A stretch of DNA of 23,222 nucleotides from NCBI GenBank assembly GCA_026400305.1, contig JAPLPI010000309.1, forward strand, positions 1-23,222, written 5' to 3'. A model generated the notes under the pieces. It did not search any database, was not told the origin of the DNA, and saw only the letters and a list, made by a program, of their open reading frames with translations. Source of the DNA: Alphaproteobacteria bacterium. Its GTDB lineage: Bacteria > Pseudomonadota > Alphaproteobacteria > Micropepsales > Micropepsaceae. This document shows positions 1 through 8,296 of this stretch, piece after piece; positions within the stretch are counted from its first letter, which is position 1; each line of letters starts with the position of its first letter. A program made the translations under genes and the position numbers.

Positions 1-25
1 GCCCCCTAAAAACCCCGCTCTTTCC

Positions 26-44
26 GGCCCCCAATGGGCCTTTT
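26..44 (+). terminator. Short hairpin plus T-run ahead of rpmH
   Basis: A 5-bp stem (GGCCC/GGGCC, loop CCAAT) at 26-40 is followed by TTTT at 41-44, immediately before the GGAG ribosome-binding site of rpmH at 46-49. It looks like a weak intrinsic terminator, either of an upstream gene outside the window or acting as an attenuator in the rpmH leader. The stem is short, so the call is tentative. Confidence 0.25.
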
Positions 45-58
45 CGGAGCCTGACGTC

Positions 59-193
59 ATGAAGCGCACCTATCAGCCGAGCAAACTGGTTCGCAAGCGC
101 CGCCACGGCTTCCGTTCGCGCATGGCGACCGCCGGTGGCCGCAAGGTCCTGAACCGCCGCCGCTCCAGCGGCCGCAAGAAGCTGTCGGCCTGA
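59..193 (+). CDS. rpmH: 50S ribosomal protein L34
   Basis: Encodes a 44-residue, strongly basic protein beginning [18 protein letters not shown] and ending GRKKLSA, the full-length signature of ribosomal protein L34, a small component of the large ribosomal subunit that binds 23S rRNA. The ATG at 59 is preceded by GGAG at 46-49 with 9-base spacing. It lies 35 bases upstream of rnpA, and this rpmH-rnpA pairing is nearly universal in bacteria. The stop is TGA followed at once by TAG in the same frame. The gene is too short to be scored reliably by coding statistics, but the sequence match to the family is unambiguous. Confidence 0.98.
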   Translation: MKRTYQPSKLVRKRRHGFRSRMATAGGRKVLNRRRSSGRKKLSA

Positions 194-228
194 TAGCCGA
201 ACCGGGCGCCCCAGGGACGCCTTCCCGA

Positions 229-591
229 TTGGATCATCTGAAGAAACGTGCCGACTTTCTGCGAGCGGCGCGGGGAATCAGCCGCGTCGAAGGCGCCGTC
301 ACTTTGGAAACCTGCCCCACGCCCGCGCCCCTGCCCGGCCGGCTGCGCATCGGCTTCACCGCCAGCAAGAAGATCGGCAATGCCGTGGCGCGCAACCGCG
401 CCAAGCGCCGGCTGCGTGCCGCTGCGTCGCAAGTCCTGCCCCTTTTGGGACGGGATGGGCATGACTATGTTCTGGTCGCGCGCGGAACCTGCGTGGCGCG
501 CCCCTTCCCGGCCCTGTTGTCCGACATCACCACGGCCCTGAAGGCGGCGCACAAGAAGCTGGACGCGAATGCCGGAGAGGGTCATGCGTAA
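229..591 (+). CDS. rnpA: Ribonuclease P protein component
   Basis: A 120-residue basic protein, the protein subunit of RNase P, which helps the catalytic RNA mature tRNA 5' ends. It begins with the typical LKKRADFL segment and carries the family RNR signature in [14 protein letters not shown] around residues 50-63, with the substrate-contacting GFTASKK stretch before it. The start appears to be TTG at 229: the only codons further upstream in this frame before rpmH are not start codons, and AGGGA at 213-217 is a plausible ribosome-binding site. Its end overlaps the proposed yidD start by 8 bases, which suggests translational coupling. Confidence 0.95.
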   Translation: MDHLKKRADFLRAARGISRVEGAVTLETCPTPAPLPGRLRIGFTASKKIGNAVARNRAKRRLRAAASQVLPLLGRDGHDYVLVARGTCVARPFPALLSDITTALKAAHKKLDANAGEGHA

Positions 592-841
592 ACTCGCCAT
601 CGCGCTTTTGTCCGCGCCGATCCGCGTCTATCGCGCGGTAATCTCGCCGATGATGCCGAACGCCTGCCGTTTCACCCCCAGCTGCTCGGTCTATGCGCTG
701 GAAGCCTTGGCTTATCACGGCCCCGTCAAGGGCGTGTGGCTTACCATCCGGCGCCTGTCGCGCTGCCATCCCATCACCTGGCTCGGCGGTTCGTCGGGCT
801 TCGATCCTGTTCCCAAGCGTCAAATTCAGCGGACCCCATGA
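584..841 (+). CDS. yidD: Membrane protein insertion efficiency factor YidD
   Basis: An 85-residue protein of the YidD family, thought to assist YidC-dependent insertion of inner-membrane proteins. It shows the family hallmarks: an amphipathic N-terminus, [23 protein letters not shown] with the conserved CxFxPSCSxY core, and the RRLSRCHP...GFDPVP tail. I chose the ATG at 584 because GGAGAGG (574-580) sits just ahead of it; an upstream ATG at 569 is in frame but would place this site inside the gene. It overlaps rnpA upstream and shares an ATGA with yidC downstream, so all three are probably translated from one message. Confidence 0.93.
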   Translation: MRKLAIALLSAPIRVYRAVISPMMPNACRFTPSCSVYALEALAYHGPVKGVWLTIRRLSRCHPITWLGGSSGFDPVPKRQIQRTP

Positions 842-2673
842 ACAACAACAAGAACGTCTTTGTGGCCATCTTCCTGGCGGCGGCGGTGCTGTTCGTCTGG
901 CAGTATTTTGTCGCCACCCCTTCGATGAAGGCCGAGCAGGCGCGCCAGGCCGCGCTGACGCATCAGGAAAAGACCAAGCCCAGCTCCGCGCCGGTGCTGC
1001 CCAGCATCGCCACCGGCACCAGCCATCTGAGCCGCGAAGCGGCGTTGAAGGTTGGTGGCAAGCGGGTGGTGATCGACACCCCCATGGTTGACGGCTCGCT
1101 GCTGCTGAAGGGCGCGCGCCTGGATGACCTTCGCCTGAAGAACTACCACGACACGGTGAATCCCAAGTCGCCGGAGATCGTGCTGCTGGCGCCCAAGAGC
1201 ACCAACTATCCCTATTCGGCGACCTTCGGCTGGGTCGGCGCGGCCAATATGCCCAGCGACAACAGCCAATGGACGCAGGTCGGCGAGGCCACCCTGTCGC
1301 CCGGCCATCCGGTGACCCTGACCTGGGACAATGGTCATGGCCTGGTCTTCACCCGCGTCATCGCCATCGACGACCAGTACATGTTCACCGTCGCCGACAG
1401 CGTCGCCAACAAGAGCGGCGCCCCGGCCACGCTCTATCCCTATGGCGTGGTGGAACGCCAAGGCATCCAGGCGGACGAAGCCAGCATGTACCTGCATGTC
1501 GGCTTTGTCGGCGTCGCAAACGGCAGCGAAGTGGACGCCAAGTACAGCGACTTCAAGGAAGCAGGCACCCCGGCCAAGACCTTCTCCTCCACCGGCGGCT
1601 GGGTGGGCATCACCGACAAATACTGGATGGCAGCGGTGGTGCCGCCCCAGGGCGAAAACTTCAACGGCGGCTATCTGGGCACCAAGACCGCTGCCGGCGT
1701 CGACGCCTATCAGGCCAATTACCGCCTGGGCGCGCGCAACGTTGCGCCCGGCGCATCGGCCAGTGTCACCCACCGCCTGTTCGCGGGCGCCAAGGTGGTG
1801 GACATCCTGCGCGGCTATGAAAACAGCCAGAAGATCGTGCATTTCGACAATGCGGTGGACTGGGGCTGGTTCTGGTTCCTGACCCGGCCCTTCTTCTGGG
1901 TGCTGGACCAGTTCAATAAGCTGTTCGGCAATTTCGGCCTGGCCATTCTGGGCCTGACCGTGATCGTCAAGCTGGTGATGTTCCCGCTCGCCAATGCGGG
2001 CTTCCGCTCCATGAGTCGGATGAAGAAGCTTCAGCCGCAAATGGAAGAGATCAAGAAGAAGCACAAGGACGACGAGCCCCAGAAGCTTCAGCTTGCCATG
2101 ATGGAGCTGTACAAGCGCGAGAAGGTGAATCCGGTTTCGGGCTGCGTGCCGATCCTGCTCACCATTCCGGTGTTCATCGCGCTCTACAAGGTGCTGTTCG
2201 TCACCATCGAGATGCGGCACGCGCCCTTCTATGGCTGGATTCACGACCTGTCGGCGCCCGATCCGACGTCATTGCTGAATCTGTTTGGACTGATCCCCTA
2301 CAACCCTCACGCTTTTATCGCATCGATTTCCCACACGCCCTTCGCCATCGTGGGGACGATCATGGGCTTCCTGTCCGTCGGCATCTGGCCGATCCTGATG
2401 GGCATCACCCAGTGGGTGCAGACCAAGCTCAACCCGCCGCCGGCCGACCCGGTCCAGGCCAAGATGTTCGCCTTCATGCCGGTGATCTTCACCTTCATGT
2501 TCGCGACCTTCCCGGCGGGTCTGGTGATCTATTACGCTTGGAACAACCTGCTGACGGTGATCCAGCAATACATCATCATGAAGCGCGAAGGCGCCGATGT
2601 GCACCTGTTCGGCGACGGCAAGCCCAAGCCTGAAAAGAAGCACGTCAAAAAGCTGAAAGCCGCCAATGACTGA
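838..2673 (+). CDS. yidC: Membrane protein insertase YidC
   Basis: A 611-residue inner-membrane insertase that integrates membrane proteins alone or with SecYEG. It begins with a transmembrane anchor (residues about 7-24, [18 protein letters not shown]), followed by a large periplasmic domain of about 330 residues typical of Gram-negative YidC. The conserved five-helix core follows, starting near [20 protein letters not shown]. The cytoplasmic hairpin after the first core helix is visible ([15 protein letters not shown], then [14 protein letters not shown]). The hydrophilic groove position, Arg in Escherichia coli, is Lys here ([10 protein letters not shown]), which I recall as common in alphaproteobacteria. 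It ends in a Lys-rich tail. The ATG overlaps the yidD stop (ATGA) and the stop overlaps the engB start. Confidence 0.98.
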   Translation: MNNNKNVFVAIFLAAAVLFVWQYFVATPSMKAEQARQAALTHQEKTKPSSAPVLPSIATGTSHLSREAALKVGGKRVVIDTPMVDGSLLLKGARLDDLRLKNYHDTVNPKSPEIVLLAPKSTNYPYSATFGWVGAANMPSDNSQWTQVGEATLSPGHPVTLTWDNGHGLVFTRVIAIDDQYMFTVADSVANKSGAPATLYPYGVVERQGIQADEASMYLHVGFVGVANGSEVDAKYSDFKEAGTPAKTFSSTGGWVGITDKYWMAAVVPPQGENFNGGYLGTKTAAGVDAYQANYRLGARNVAPGASASVTHRLFAGAKVVDILRGYENSQKIVHFDNAVDWGWFWFLTRPFFWVLDQFNKLFGNFGLAILGLTVIVKLVMFPLANAGFRSMSRMKKLQPQMEEIKKKHKDDEPQKLQLAMMELYKREKVNPVSGCVPILLTIPVFIALYKVLFVTIEMRHAPFYGWIHDLSAPDPTSLLNLFGLIPYNPHAFIASISHTPFAIVGTIMGFLSVGIWPILMGITQWVQTKLNPPPADPVQAKMFAFMPVIFTFMFATFPAGLVIYYAWNNLLTVIQQYIIMKREGADVHLFGDGKPKPEKKHVKKLKAAND

Positions 2674-3301
2674 AAAGGACAGCAGCGCCGCTGAAGAAGC
2701 CGCGCGCAAGCTGTTCGCCGGGCCATGCGATTTCATCTGGGGCGCCACCAGCGCCGACGCACTGCCGCCGGAAAAGCTGGTGGAAGTTGCTTTTGTCGGC
2801 CGTTCCAATGCCGGCAAATCCAGCCTGGTCAACGCCCTGACGGGACGCAAATCCCTGGCGCGGGTGTCCCAGACCCCCGGCGCCACACGCCAGATCAACT
2901 TCTTCAACCTGGGCGACCGGCTGATGCTGGTGGACCTGCCCGGTTATGGTTTCGCCAAGCGCTCCAAGACCGAAGCCCAGGCCTGGCAGGAGATGATCTT
3001 TGCCTACTTGCGCGGCCGGGCGCGACTGCGGCGCGTGGCGCTGCTGATCGATGCCCGTCGCGGACCGATGGATACAGACATTCAGGTGATGGACCTGCTG
3101 GATCGGGCCGCGGTGTCCTATGGCCTGGTGCTGACCAAGATAGACGAACTCAAGGCCGCCGAACGTCCCAGGGCGCTTGCCGGCGCCGCCGCCGAGGCCG
3201 CCAAACACACCGCCGCGCTGGCGCAGGTTCAGGTCACCAGCGCCCTGACCGGTGAAGGCATACCGGACTTGCGCACCCACCTTGCGGCCCTGTCCCAGTA
3301 A
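2666..3301 (+). CDS. engB: Ribosome biogenesis GTPase EngB/YihA (YsxC)
   Basis: A 211-residue TRAFAC-class GTPase of the EngB family, implicated in late assembly of the large ribosomal subunit. The G motifs are complete: P-loop GRSNAGKS (residues 45-52), the G2 region with TPGATRQ, G3 DLPG (90-93) inside DLPGYGFAKRS, G4 TKID (157-160) and a G5-like SALTGEG near the C-terminus. The length is usual for the family. The ATG at 2666 overlaps the yidC stop by 8 bases. The position after yidC is common in alphaproteobacteria and suggests co-expression with the rpmH-yidC run. Confidence 0.96.
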   Translation: MTEKDSSAAEEAARKLFAGPCDFIWGATSADALPPEKLVEVAFVGRSNAGKSSLVNALTGRKSLARVSQTPGATRQINFFNLGDRLMLVDLPGYGFAKRSKTEAQAWQEMIFAYLRGRARLRRVALLIDARRGPMDTDIQVMDLLDRAAVSYGLVLTKIDELKAAERPRALAGAAAEAAKHTAALAQVQVTSALTGEGIPDLRTHLAALSQ

Positions 3302-3316
3302 AGACGCAATAAAAGG

Positions 3317-3345
3317 TTGGGATGCGGGGCCTGCCGCGCTATAAC
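3317..3345 (+). promoter_or_regulatory. Likely sigma70-type promoter for argB
   Basis: TTGGGA at 3317-3322 and TATAAC at 3340-3345 are separated by exactly 17 bases, close to the TTGACA/TATAAT consensus. Transcription would begin near 3352, after an upstream in-frame ATG at 3322 but before the ATG at 3373, so the promoter also helps choose the argB start. It follows the engB stop by 16 bases. Confidence 0.5.
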
Positions 3346-3372
3346 GCGCCGCTTTTTGTAACGGGCGCCGCC

Positions 3373-4299
3373 ATGGCCGGATCCTCTGACGAACCCGAAG
3401 ACCGCGACCTGCGGACCCTGGCGCGTTGGCGTTCGACCGGCCGAGTGCTGGTCGAGGCGCTGCCCTACATTCTCAAATACGACCAGAAGACCATCGTGGT
3501 GAAGTATGGCGGCAACGCCATGAGCGACACCGGCGCGCGCGATTTCTCGCAGGACATCGTCCTGATGAAGCAGACCGGTATCGATCCGGTGGTGGTGCAT
3601 GGCGGCGGTCCCCAGATCGGGGCAATGCTCAAGAAGCTGAACATCAACTCCACCTTCATCGATGGGCTGCGCGTCACCGACGAAGCCGCCGTCGAAGTGG
3701 TCGAGATGGTTCTGGCCGGCTCGATCAACAAGCAGATCGTCACCGGCATCAATGCCGCGGGCGGCCGCGCCATCGGACTGTCGGGCAAGGACGGCAATCT
3801 GGTGATCGCCCGCAAGATTGCGATGACCCGCACCAATCCCCAGACCGGGCAGAAGGAAGCGGTGGACCTGGGTTTCGTGGGTGAGCCAGAAAAGGTCAAT
3901 CCCGAAGTCCTGCACGCCATCATGAAGTCGGAAACCATCCCGGTGATCGCGCCCATCGGCGTGGGCACCAGGGGAGAGACCTTCAACATCAATGCTGACA
4001 CGGTGGCTGGCGCCATTTCCTGCGCCCTGAATGCCGAGCGCCTGGTGCTTCTGACCGATGTCGAAGGCGTGTTGGACCAGGACAAGAAGCTGATCCCGCG
4101 CCTGACGGTGCGCGAGGCGCGCGCCCTGATCGCCGACGGCACGATTTCGGGCGGCATGATACCCAAGATCCAGACCGCCATCGATGCGGTGGAAGGCGGC
4201 GTGCATGCCGCCGTCATCCTGGACGGGCGCATTCCCCATGTGCTGCTGCTGGAGCTCTTCACCGAGCATGGCGCGGGCACCCTGATTACCGCCGAATGA
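3373..4299 (+). CDS. argB: Acetylglutamate kinase
   Basis: Phosphorylates N-acetyl-L-glutamate with ATP, the second step of arginine synthesis, in the cytoplasm. The 308-residue frame carries the amino-acid-kinase fold motifs: VVKYGGNAM with the catalytic Lys at residue 44, HGGGPQIG, the substrate-binding [26 protein letters not shown], and [28 protein letters not shown]. The extra N-terminal helix before the core (about residues 10-38) resembles that of arginine-inhibited hexameric enzymes, so feedback inhibition is likely (inference). I prefer the start at 3373 because a good promoter overlaps the alternative ATG at 3322, which would add 17 residues. Its stop shares ATGA with the next gene. 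Confidence 0.96.
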   Translation: MAGSSDEPEDRDLRTLARWRSTGRVLVEALPYILKYDQKTIVVKYGGNAMSDTGARDFSQDIVLMKQTGIDPVVVHGGGPQIGAMLKKLNINSTFIDGLRVTDEAAVEVVEMVLAGSINKQIVTGINAAGGRAIGLSGKDGNLVIARKIAMTRTNPQTGQKEAVDLGFVGEPEKVNPEVLHAIMKSETIPVIAPIGVGTRGETFNINADTVAGAISCALNAERLVLLTDVEGVLDQDKKLIPRLTVREARALIADGTISGGMIPKIQTAIDAVEGGVHAAVILDGRIPHVLLLELFTEHGAGTLITAE

Positions 4300-5282
4300 A
4301 GCTGCGGTTTCTGCTGGCCGCGATCGCGTGCGCCCTAGCCGCCACGCCGGCGCAGGCAGCGCTGACTTTATGCAATCGCACCAGTTACATCCTTTATGCC
4401 GCGACCTCGGCGATCCAGAGCCCGCGCAGCCAGACGCAAGGCTGGACCCGCATCACGCCGGGCGAATGCCAGCTGGCGCGCAAGAAGCCGCTGACGGCGG
4501 AGACGTATCTGGTGCATGCCCGCACATCATTGGCGCATTCTGGGCCCGCGCGCGCCTGGGGTGGCGCCTATCCGGTCTGCGTCAAGGACGCCAACTTCTC
4601 CAGCGCCCAGGGCGTCACCCAGCCCTACTGCACCGCCGAGGACACCTTCGCGCTGCCGTTCGCCCCACTGGACAATCGCGGCAAAAGCGTCTGGACCATG
4701 AATTTCGACGAACAGCCCGCCATGAACGCCACCGAAGCGCAGCTGGCCGGGGTCAAGCGCCTGCTGAAGGACAATGGCTATAAAATCGATCGCATCGACG
4801 GCAAGCCGGACAAGGCAACCGGCGCGGGGCTCCAGGATTTCCGCAAGCGCATGAAATTCGCCGTCACGGCCGGCAATACCCAACTGTTCGACACGCTGGA
4901 ACGGGAGGCACGCAAGAAAATCGCCCCCGCCGGCTATACCGCGTGCAACGAGACCCGCGATGTGCTGCTGCTGGCGCTGGGCCAGATCGAAGGCGGCCGG
5001 CCGGTGTCGCGCGGCTGGTGGACGGTGCAGCCTGGCGCCTGCGCCAAGGCGGTCACCACACCCCTGAATACCGACGCGGTTTACCTGCTGGCGCTGCGCA
5101 AGAGCGGCGGCACGCTGGTGGGCGGGGGCATACATTTCTGCACCACGGCTGCGGCATTCGAGATCAAAGGCGCCAACAATTGCAGCGGGCGCGGTCTTGC
5201 CTACAACGGTTTTGCCGCCACGCCGACGAAGGGCGCCAGCGGTTATTTCGCCCATATCGGCCCGGCGGGATTGAAACGCTAA
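4296..5282 (+). CDS. Secreted DUF1036 protein with central peptidoglycan-binding-like segment
   Basis: A 328-residue protein with a clear signal peptide ([21 protein letters not shown], likely cleavage after residue 21). The mature protein opens with [14 protein letters not shown], typical of DUF1036, a family of small cysteine-containing periplasmic domains of unknown function. A second, degenerate copy begins near C217 ([17 protein letters not shown], then [12 protein letters not shown] and a later [11 protein letters not shown]). Between them, residues about 143-188 ([36 protein letters not shown]) resemble a PG_binding_1 repeat. Cysteines occur in pairs in both halves, consistent with disulfides in the periplasm. 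It overlaps argB by 4 bases although no arginine link is evident. The domain assignments are by eye; biochemical function is unknown. Confidence 0.8.
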   Translation: MKLRFLLAAIACALAATPAQAALTLCNRTSYILYAATSAIQSPRSQTQGWTRITPGECQLARKKPLTAETYLVHARTSLAHSGPARAWGGAYPVCVKDANFSSAQGVTQPYCTAEDTFALPFAPLDNRGKSVWTMNFDEQPAMNATEAQLAGVKRLLKDNGYKIDRIDGKPDKATGAGLQDFRKRMKFAVTAGNTQLFDTLEREARKKIAPAGYTACNETRDVLLLALGQIEGGRPVSRGWWTVQPGACAKAVTTPLNTDAVYLLALRKSGGTLVGGGIHFCTTAAAFEIKGANNCSGRGLAYNGFAATPTKGASGYFAHIGPAGLKR

Positions 5283-5286
5283 CGCA

Positions 5287-5358
5287 CCCTCACCCTTCGA
5301 CAGGCTCTGGGTGAGGAATCGTGCAAGCCCTCCTGCTGAGCTTGTCGAAGCATGAGGG
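5287..5358. repeat. REP-like imperfect palindrome between convergent genes
   Basis: Two 21-base arms at 5287-5307 and 5338-5358 are reverse complements with 18 of 21 positions matching (core CTTCGACAGGCTC versus GAGCTTGTCGAAG). Inside the left half, CCCTCACCC (5287-5295) also pairs with GGGTGAGG (5309-5316), giving an alternative smaller hairpin. The element fills almost the whole gap between the convergent DUF1036 and DUF2336 genes. It resembles, from memory, the CCTTCGACAAGCTCAGG-type palindromes dispersed in many alphaproteobacterial genomes, and it could act as a bidirectional transcription terminator (inference). No second copy is present in this window. Confidence 0.7.
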
Positions 5359-5365
5359 CGCACAC

Positions 5366-6622
5366 TCAGGCGTTGATGTTGAAATAGTTGAGATGCCAGC
5401 GCATCTCTTCCTTGGTGAGGGGAAGGCCCACGCCGCTCCGTGCCGGCAGGATATCGCGCGTCGGCAATTTCATGATGAAAGTCTGGATCTTGAACGCCAC
5501 GCGCATGGACAGATGCGTGTGCCAGACCAGCGACACAACCGGCTTGGCGCTGCTGGCGGCCAAAATCCGCTTAACCGTCTGCTCATCGAGATGGGCGAGC
5601 TGGGCAAGCGCAGCAATCACCACCTCACGCTGGCCTGCCTGGGCCGCCTGCTCCACAAAGACGCCATCCAGCCGGCTTTCCTGTTTCGCCGCTGCCACCT
5701 TTTCGGCCGGCGAAACGGTGTCAGCTTCCCGCGGCGGTTCGGCCAGCCGCGCCCGCAAATCGCGGTTCAGGTGAATGCGCGTGGCATCGGACAGATCGTT
5801 GCGGGCCGCCAGCCGTTCCAGGATGGAGGCACCCACAAGACTGCCGATGCGCCGGATGGCGCGCGCCGACAGATCGGCGCGCAGCGCCAGCGGCATGTGC
5901 CAGGCATTGATCTCCTCGGCCTGGTCCAGGATGCGTTCCATCGTGTCCTTGCGGATTTTCGCATCCGGATTGACCAGCAGGGCTGCGACCGCCGAAACAT
6001 CCAGCGATTGCACCAGCCGGTCGCAAGCCGGTTCGCTCACCGGCTTGCGGCTGGCGATGGCGGTGAGAACCTGCTGCACCTGTCCGCAGGCGATGATCTC
6101 GATCAGGTCGGAATCAGACAGCAGCGGGGAATATTGCAGGATGGGCGCCGCCACCACGCTGTTCAGATCCGTGGCCAGCCGCAGCACCACATCCCTGGGG
6201 ACGCACGTCAGGCTCTTGATCTCTTCGGCCAGGATGGCCCGCACGCGCACGGCCGCATCGCGCGCCAGGCATTCCAGCGTCTCGATGGTCAGCGCAAAGA
6301 CGTGGCCGCTTTCGCGTTCCGACAGCCCCGGAATCAGGCGCGCAATCTTGGCCGCCAGTTCGGCACGCACATCTTCATTCTCGTCATTGGCCAGGATGCG
6401 GTTGGTGACGGCGGGCGATGCCGGATTGGCGGCTACGGCGGCGCGCGTGGCGGGCGCGGCATGGGTGGCCAGATAATGCAGCACATCGGGACCGGCATCG
6501 GTGCGGGCCGCAAGCTCGGTGGCGCCGCCCGGTGTGGCGGCGCGAATGTCCAGAATATCCAGCGCATCGCGCGGGTTCAGGTCGGGCTTGCCGGAGCGTT
6601 CAATGGGTGCGCGCTGGTCCAT
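5366..6622 (-). CDS. DUF2336 domain protein
   Basis: A 418-residue, cytoplasmic-looking protein without signal peptide or membrane segments. It is almost entirely helical, with HEAT-like repeating units rich in Ala, Leu and Val, for example VLHYLATHAAPATRAAVAANP, then RAELAAKIARLIP and RVRAILAEEIKSL. The repeat pattern and the block SDSDLIEIIACGQVQQVLTAIASRKPVSE match DUF2336, a family I know mainly from alphaproteobacteria, with no settled function. The C-terminus ends in WHLNYFNINA. The ATG at 6622 faces the nucleotidase gene across a short divergent intergenic region with TTAA-rich sequence. The 3' end abuts the palindrome at 5287-5358. Function is not inferred. Confidence 0.85.
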   Translation of the reverse strand: MDQRAPIERSGKPDLNPRDALDILDIRAATPGGATELAARTDAGPDVLHYLATHAAPATRAAVAANPASPAVTNRILANDENEDVRAELAAKIARLIPGLSERESGHVFALTIETLECLARDAAVRVRAILAEEIKSLTCVPRDVVLRLATDLNSVVAAPILQYSPLLSDSDLIEIIACGQVQQVLTAIASRKPVSEPACDRLVQSLDVSAVAALLVNPDAKIRKDTMERILDQAEEINAWHMPLALRADLSARAIRRIGSLVGASILERLAARNDLSDATRIHLNRDLRARLAEPPREADTVSPAEKVAAAKQESRLDGVFVEQAAQAGQREVVIAALAQLAHLDEQTVKRILAASSAKPVVSLVWHTHLSMRVAFKIQTFIMKLPTRDILPARSGVGLPLTKEEMRWHLNYFNINA

Positions 6623-6675
6623 ACGTTCTCTGTTTTCCCGCCCCCGGGGCGAGCTGCCATTGTGCGCCCGGTGCT

Positions 6676-6714
6676 TTAACAGGCCTTAAACAGGCATGGT
6701 GGACATACGTTAAC
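6676..6714. promoter_or_regulatory. TTAA-rich site in divergent promoter region (CtrA-like half-sites)
   Basis: TTAA occurs at 6676-6679 and 6686-6689 (6-base spacer) and again within GTTAAC at 6709-6714; ACAGGC is also directly repeated nearby. In a high-GC genome this clustering between two divergent genes is notable. The CtrA consensus is TTAA-N7-TTAA, so the 6-base spacing is off by one. Regulatory meaning is speculative. Confidence 0.25.
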
Positions 6715-6743
6715 GGTGCTTGCGGAAGGCCGCCGCCCGCGCC

Positions 6744-7475
6744 ATGTTCCGGCCCATGGGAAGCGCCGTACAAGCGGAAAAAGACAGGCAGACGCCCGGT
6801 TCCGGGCCCGATTTCCGTCATGTGACGGAATGGATTTTTGACCTGGACAACACGTTGTACCGCGCCGACAACGGCATCTTCGCCCAGATCGAAGCGCGCA
6901 TGACCGACTATGTCATGGCGTTCCTGAAACTGCCGCGCGAGGACGCCTATGCACGGCAGAAGGATCTGTATCGCCGCCACGGCACCACCCTGAACGGCTT
7001 GATGCGCGAGCATGGTGCGGCGCCGGACGAGTATCTGCACTATGTCCATGACATCGACCTGTCAGACCTGGACCCCGATGCGCTGCTGACGGCGGCGCTG
7101 GAAAAATTGCCGGGCCGGCGCTTTGTCTTCACCAATGGCTGCCGCGATCATGCCGCGCGCATCCTGGACCGGCTGGGCATGGCGCACCTGTTCGCCGATG
7201 TCTGGGACATACGCACCATGGGCTTTGCGCCCAAGCCCGAAGCCCCCGCCTACGAGAGCGTTGTGGCAGCCGGTGGCGTGGCATGCCAGAACGCGGCCAT
7301 GTTCGACGATATCGCCCGCAACCTGGTCCCGGCGCGCAAGCTGGGCATGACCACGGTATGGCTGAAGAGTGATTCACCCTGGGGCAAACATGGCCCCTTG
7401 ATGGACGTCTCCACCGGCGACATAGATCATGAAACCGACAATCTGACCCAGTTTCTGCAAAGCATCAGGATTTGA
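6744..7475 (+). CDS. HAD-superfamily pyrimidine 5'-nucleotidase
   Basis: A 243-residue HAD hydrolase with all four motifs: I FDLDNTLY (nucleophile D33, general acid D35), II FTNG, III the Lys in FAPKPE, and [10 protein letters not shown]. This pattern and the helical cap match the TIGR01993 type annotated as pyrimidine 5'-nucleotidase (yeast SDT1-like), which dephosphorylates nucleotides such as UMP. Substrate is by family only. The start is uncertain: ATG 6744 and ATG 6756 are in frame and neither has a well-spaced ribosome-binding site; the conserved part starts near WIFDLDN. It lies 2 bases upstream of dapD and is probably the first gene of the dapD-dapE operon, an arrangement I recall in other alphaproteobacteria. 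Confidence 0.9.
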   Translation: MFRPMGSAVQAEKDRQTPGSGPDFRHVTEWIFDLDNTLYRADNGIFAQIEARMTDYVMAFLKLPREDAYARQKDLYRRHGTTLNGLMREHGAAPDEYLHYVHDIDLSDLDPDALLTAALEKLPGRRFVFTNGCRDHAARILDRLGMAHLFADVWDIRTMGFAPKPEAPAYESVVAAGGVACQNAAMFDDIARNLVPARKLGMTTVWLKSDSPWGKHGPLMDVSTGDIDHETDNLTQFLQSIRI

Positions 7476-7477
7476 CC

Positions 7478-8296
7478 ATGAGTGACTTGAGCGCCGCCAT
7501 TACCGCTGCCTGGGACAGGCGCGAAAGCTTGAACGTGTCGTCCAGGGGCGCGGAACGCGATGCCGTGGAAGCGGCACTGAACGGACTGGACAGCGGTAAA
7601 CTGCGCGTGGCCGAAAAGATCGGCGGCGAATGGAAAGTGCATGAATGGCTGAAGAAGGCCGTGCTGCTGTCCTTCCGCCTGAACGACATGAAGCTGATCT
7701 CCGGCGCGCCGGGTGAAGCAGTGTGGTGGGACAAGGTGGATTCCAAGTTCCTGGGCTGGGATGAGGCGCGCTTTCGCGCCGCTGGTTTCCGCGCCGTGCC
7801 CGGCGCCATCGTGCGCCGCAGCGCCTTCATCGCCAAGGGCGCGGTGCTGCTGCCCAGCTTCGTCAATGTCGGCGCCCGGGTCGGCGAGGGCACCATGATC
7901 GACACCTGGGCCACGGTCGGCTCCTGTGCCCAGGTCGGCGCAAACTGCCATATCTCGGGCGGCGCCGGCCTTGGCGGCGTGCTGGAGCCGTTGCAGGCGG
8001 CCCCCACCATCATCGAGGACAATTGCTTCATCGGCGCCCGCGCCGAAGTGGCCGAAGGCGTGATCGTGGGCGAAGGCAGCGTGCTGTCCATGGGCGTGTA
8101 TCTGTCGGGCTCCACCAAGATCGTGGACCGCGCCACCGGCGAGATTCATCTGGGCACGGTGCCGCCCTATTCGGTGGTGGTGTCGGGCTCTATGCCGTCG
8201 GCCAACGGCCCGAACCTTTATTGCGCCGTGATCGTCAAGCGGGTGGACGAAAAGACGCGCGCCAAGACCTCGATCAACGAATTGCTGCGGGATTGA
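7478..8296 (+). CDS. dapD: 2,3,4,5-tetrahydropyridine-2,6-dicarboxylate N-succinyltransferase
   Basis: Transfers succinyl from succinyl-CoA to tetrahydrodipicolinate, committing the succinylase route to diaminopimelate and lysine. The 272-residue length is close to E. coli DapD (274). An N-terminal helical domain is followed by a left-handed beta-helix of hexapeptide repeats from about residue 105 ([25 protein letters not shown]), including [31 protein letters not shown], then [15 protein letters not shown] repeats ([20 protein letters not shown]) and [14 protein letters not shown]. The ATG at 7478 follows AGGA (7467-7470) with 7-base spacing; a TTG at 7472 is in frame but poorly placed. The stop overlaps the dapE ATG (TGATG). 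Confidence 0.97.
   Translation: MSDLSAAITAAWDRRESLNVSSRGAERDAVEAALNGLDSGKLRVAEKIGGEWKVHEWLKKAVLLSFRLNDMKLISGAPGEAVWWDKVDSKFLGWDEARFRAAGFRAVPGAIVRRSAFIAKGAVLLPSFVNVGARVGEGTMIDTWATVGSCAQVGANCHISGGAGLGGVLEPLQAAPTIIEDNCFIGARAEVAEGVIVGEGSVLSMGVYLSGSTKIVDRATGEIHLGTVPPYSVVVSGSMPSANGPNLYCAVIVKRVDEKTRAKTSINELLRD

Noticed and set aside
826..2244. Long open frame on the - strand opposite yidC (472 codons)
   Set aside because: It is antisense to a well-identified gene, its sequence is rich in His, Gln, Arg and Gly as expected for a GC-rich shadow frame, and it has no recognisable domain.
5321..6679. Long open + frame opposite DUF2336 (452 codons)
   Set aside because: Starts inside the palindrome and has shadow-like composition; the - strand DUF2336 frame explains the region.
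8023..8295. N-terminal extension of dapE into dapD
   Set aside because: The extension is a shadow of dapD; ATG 8296 gives normal DapE length and N-terminus.
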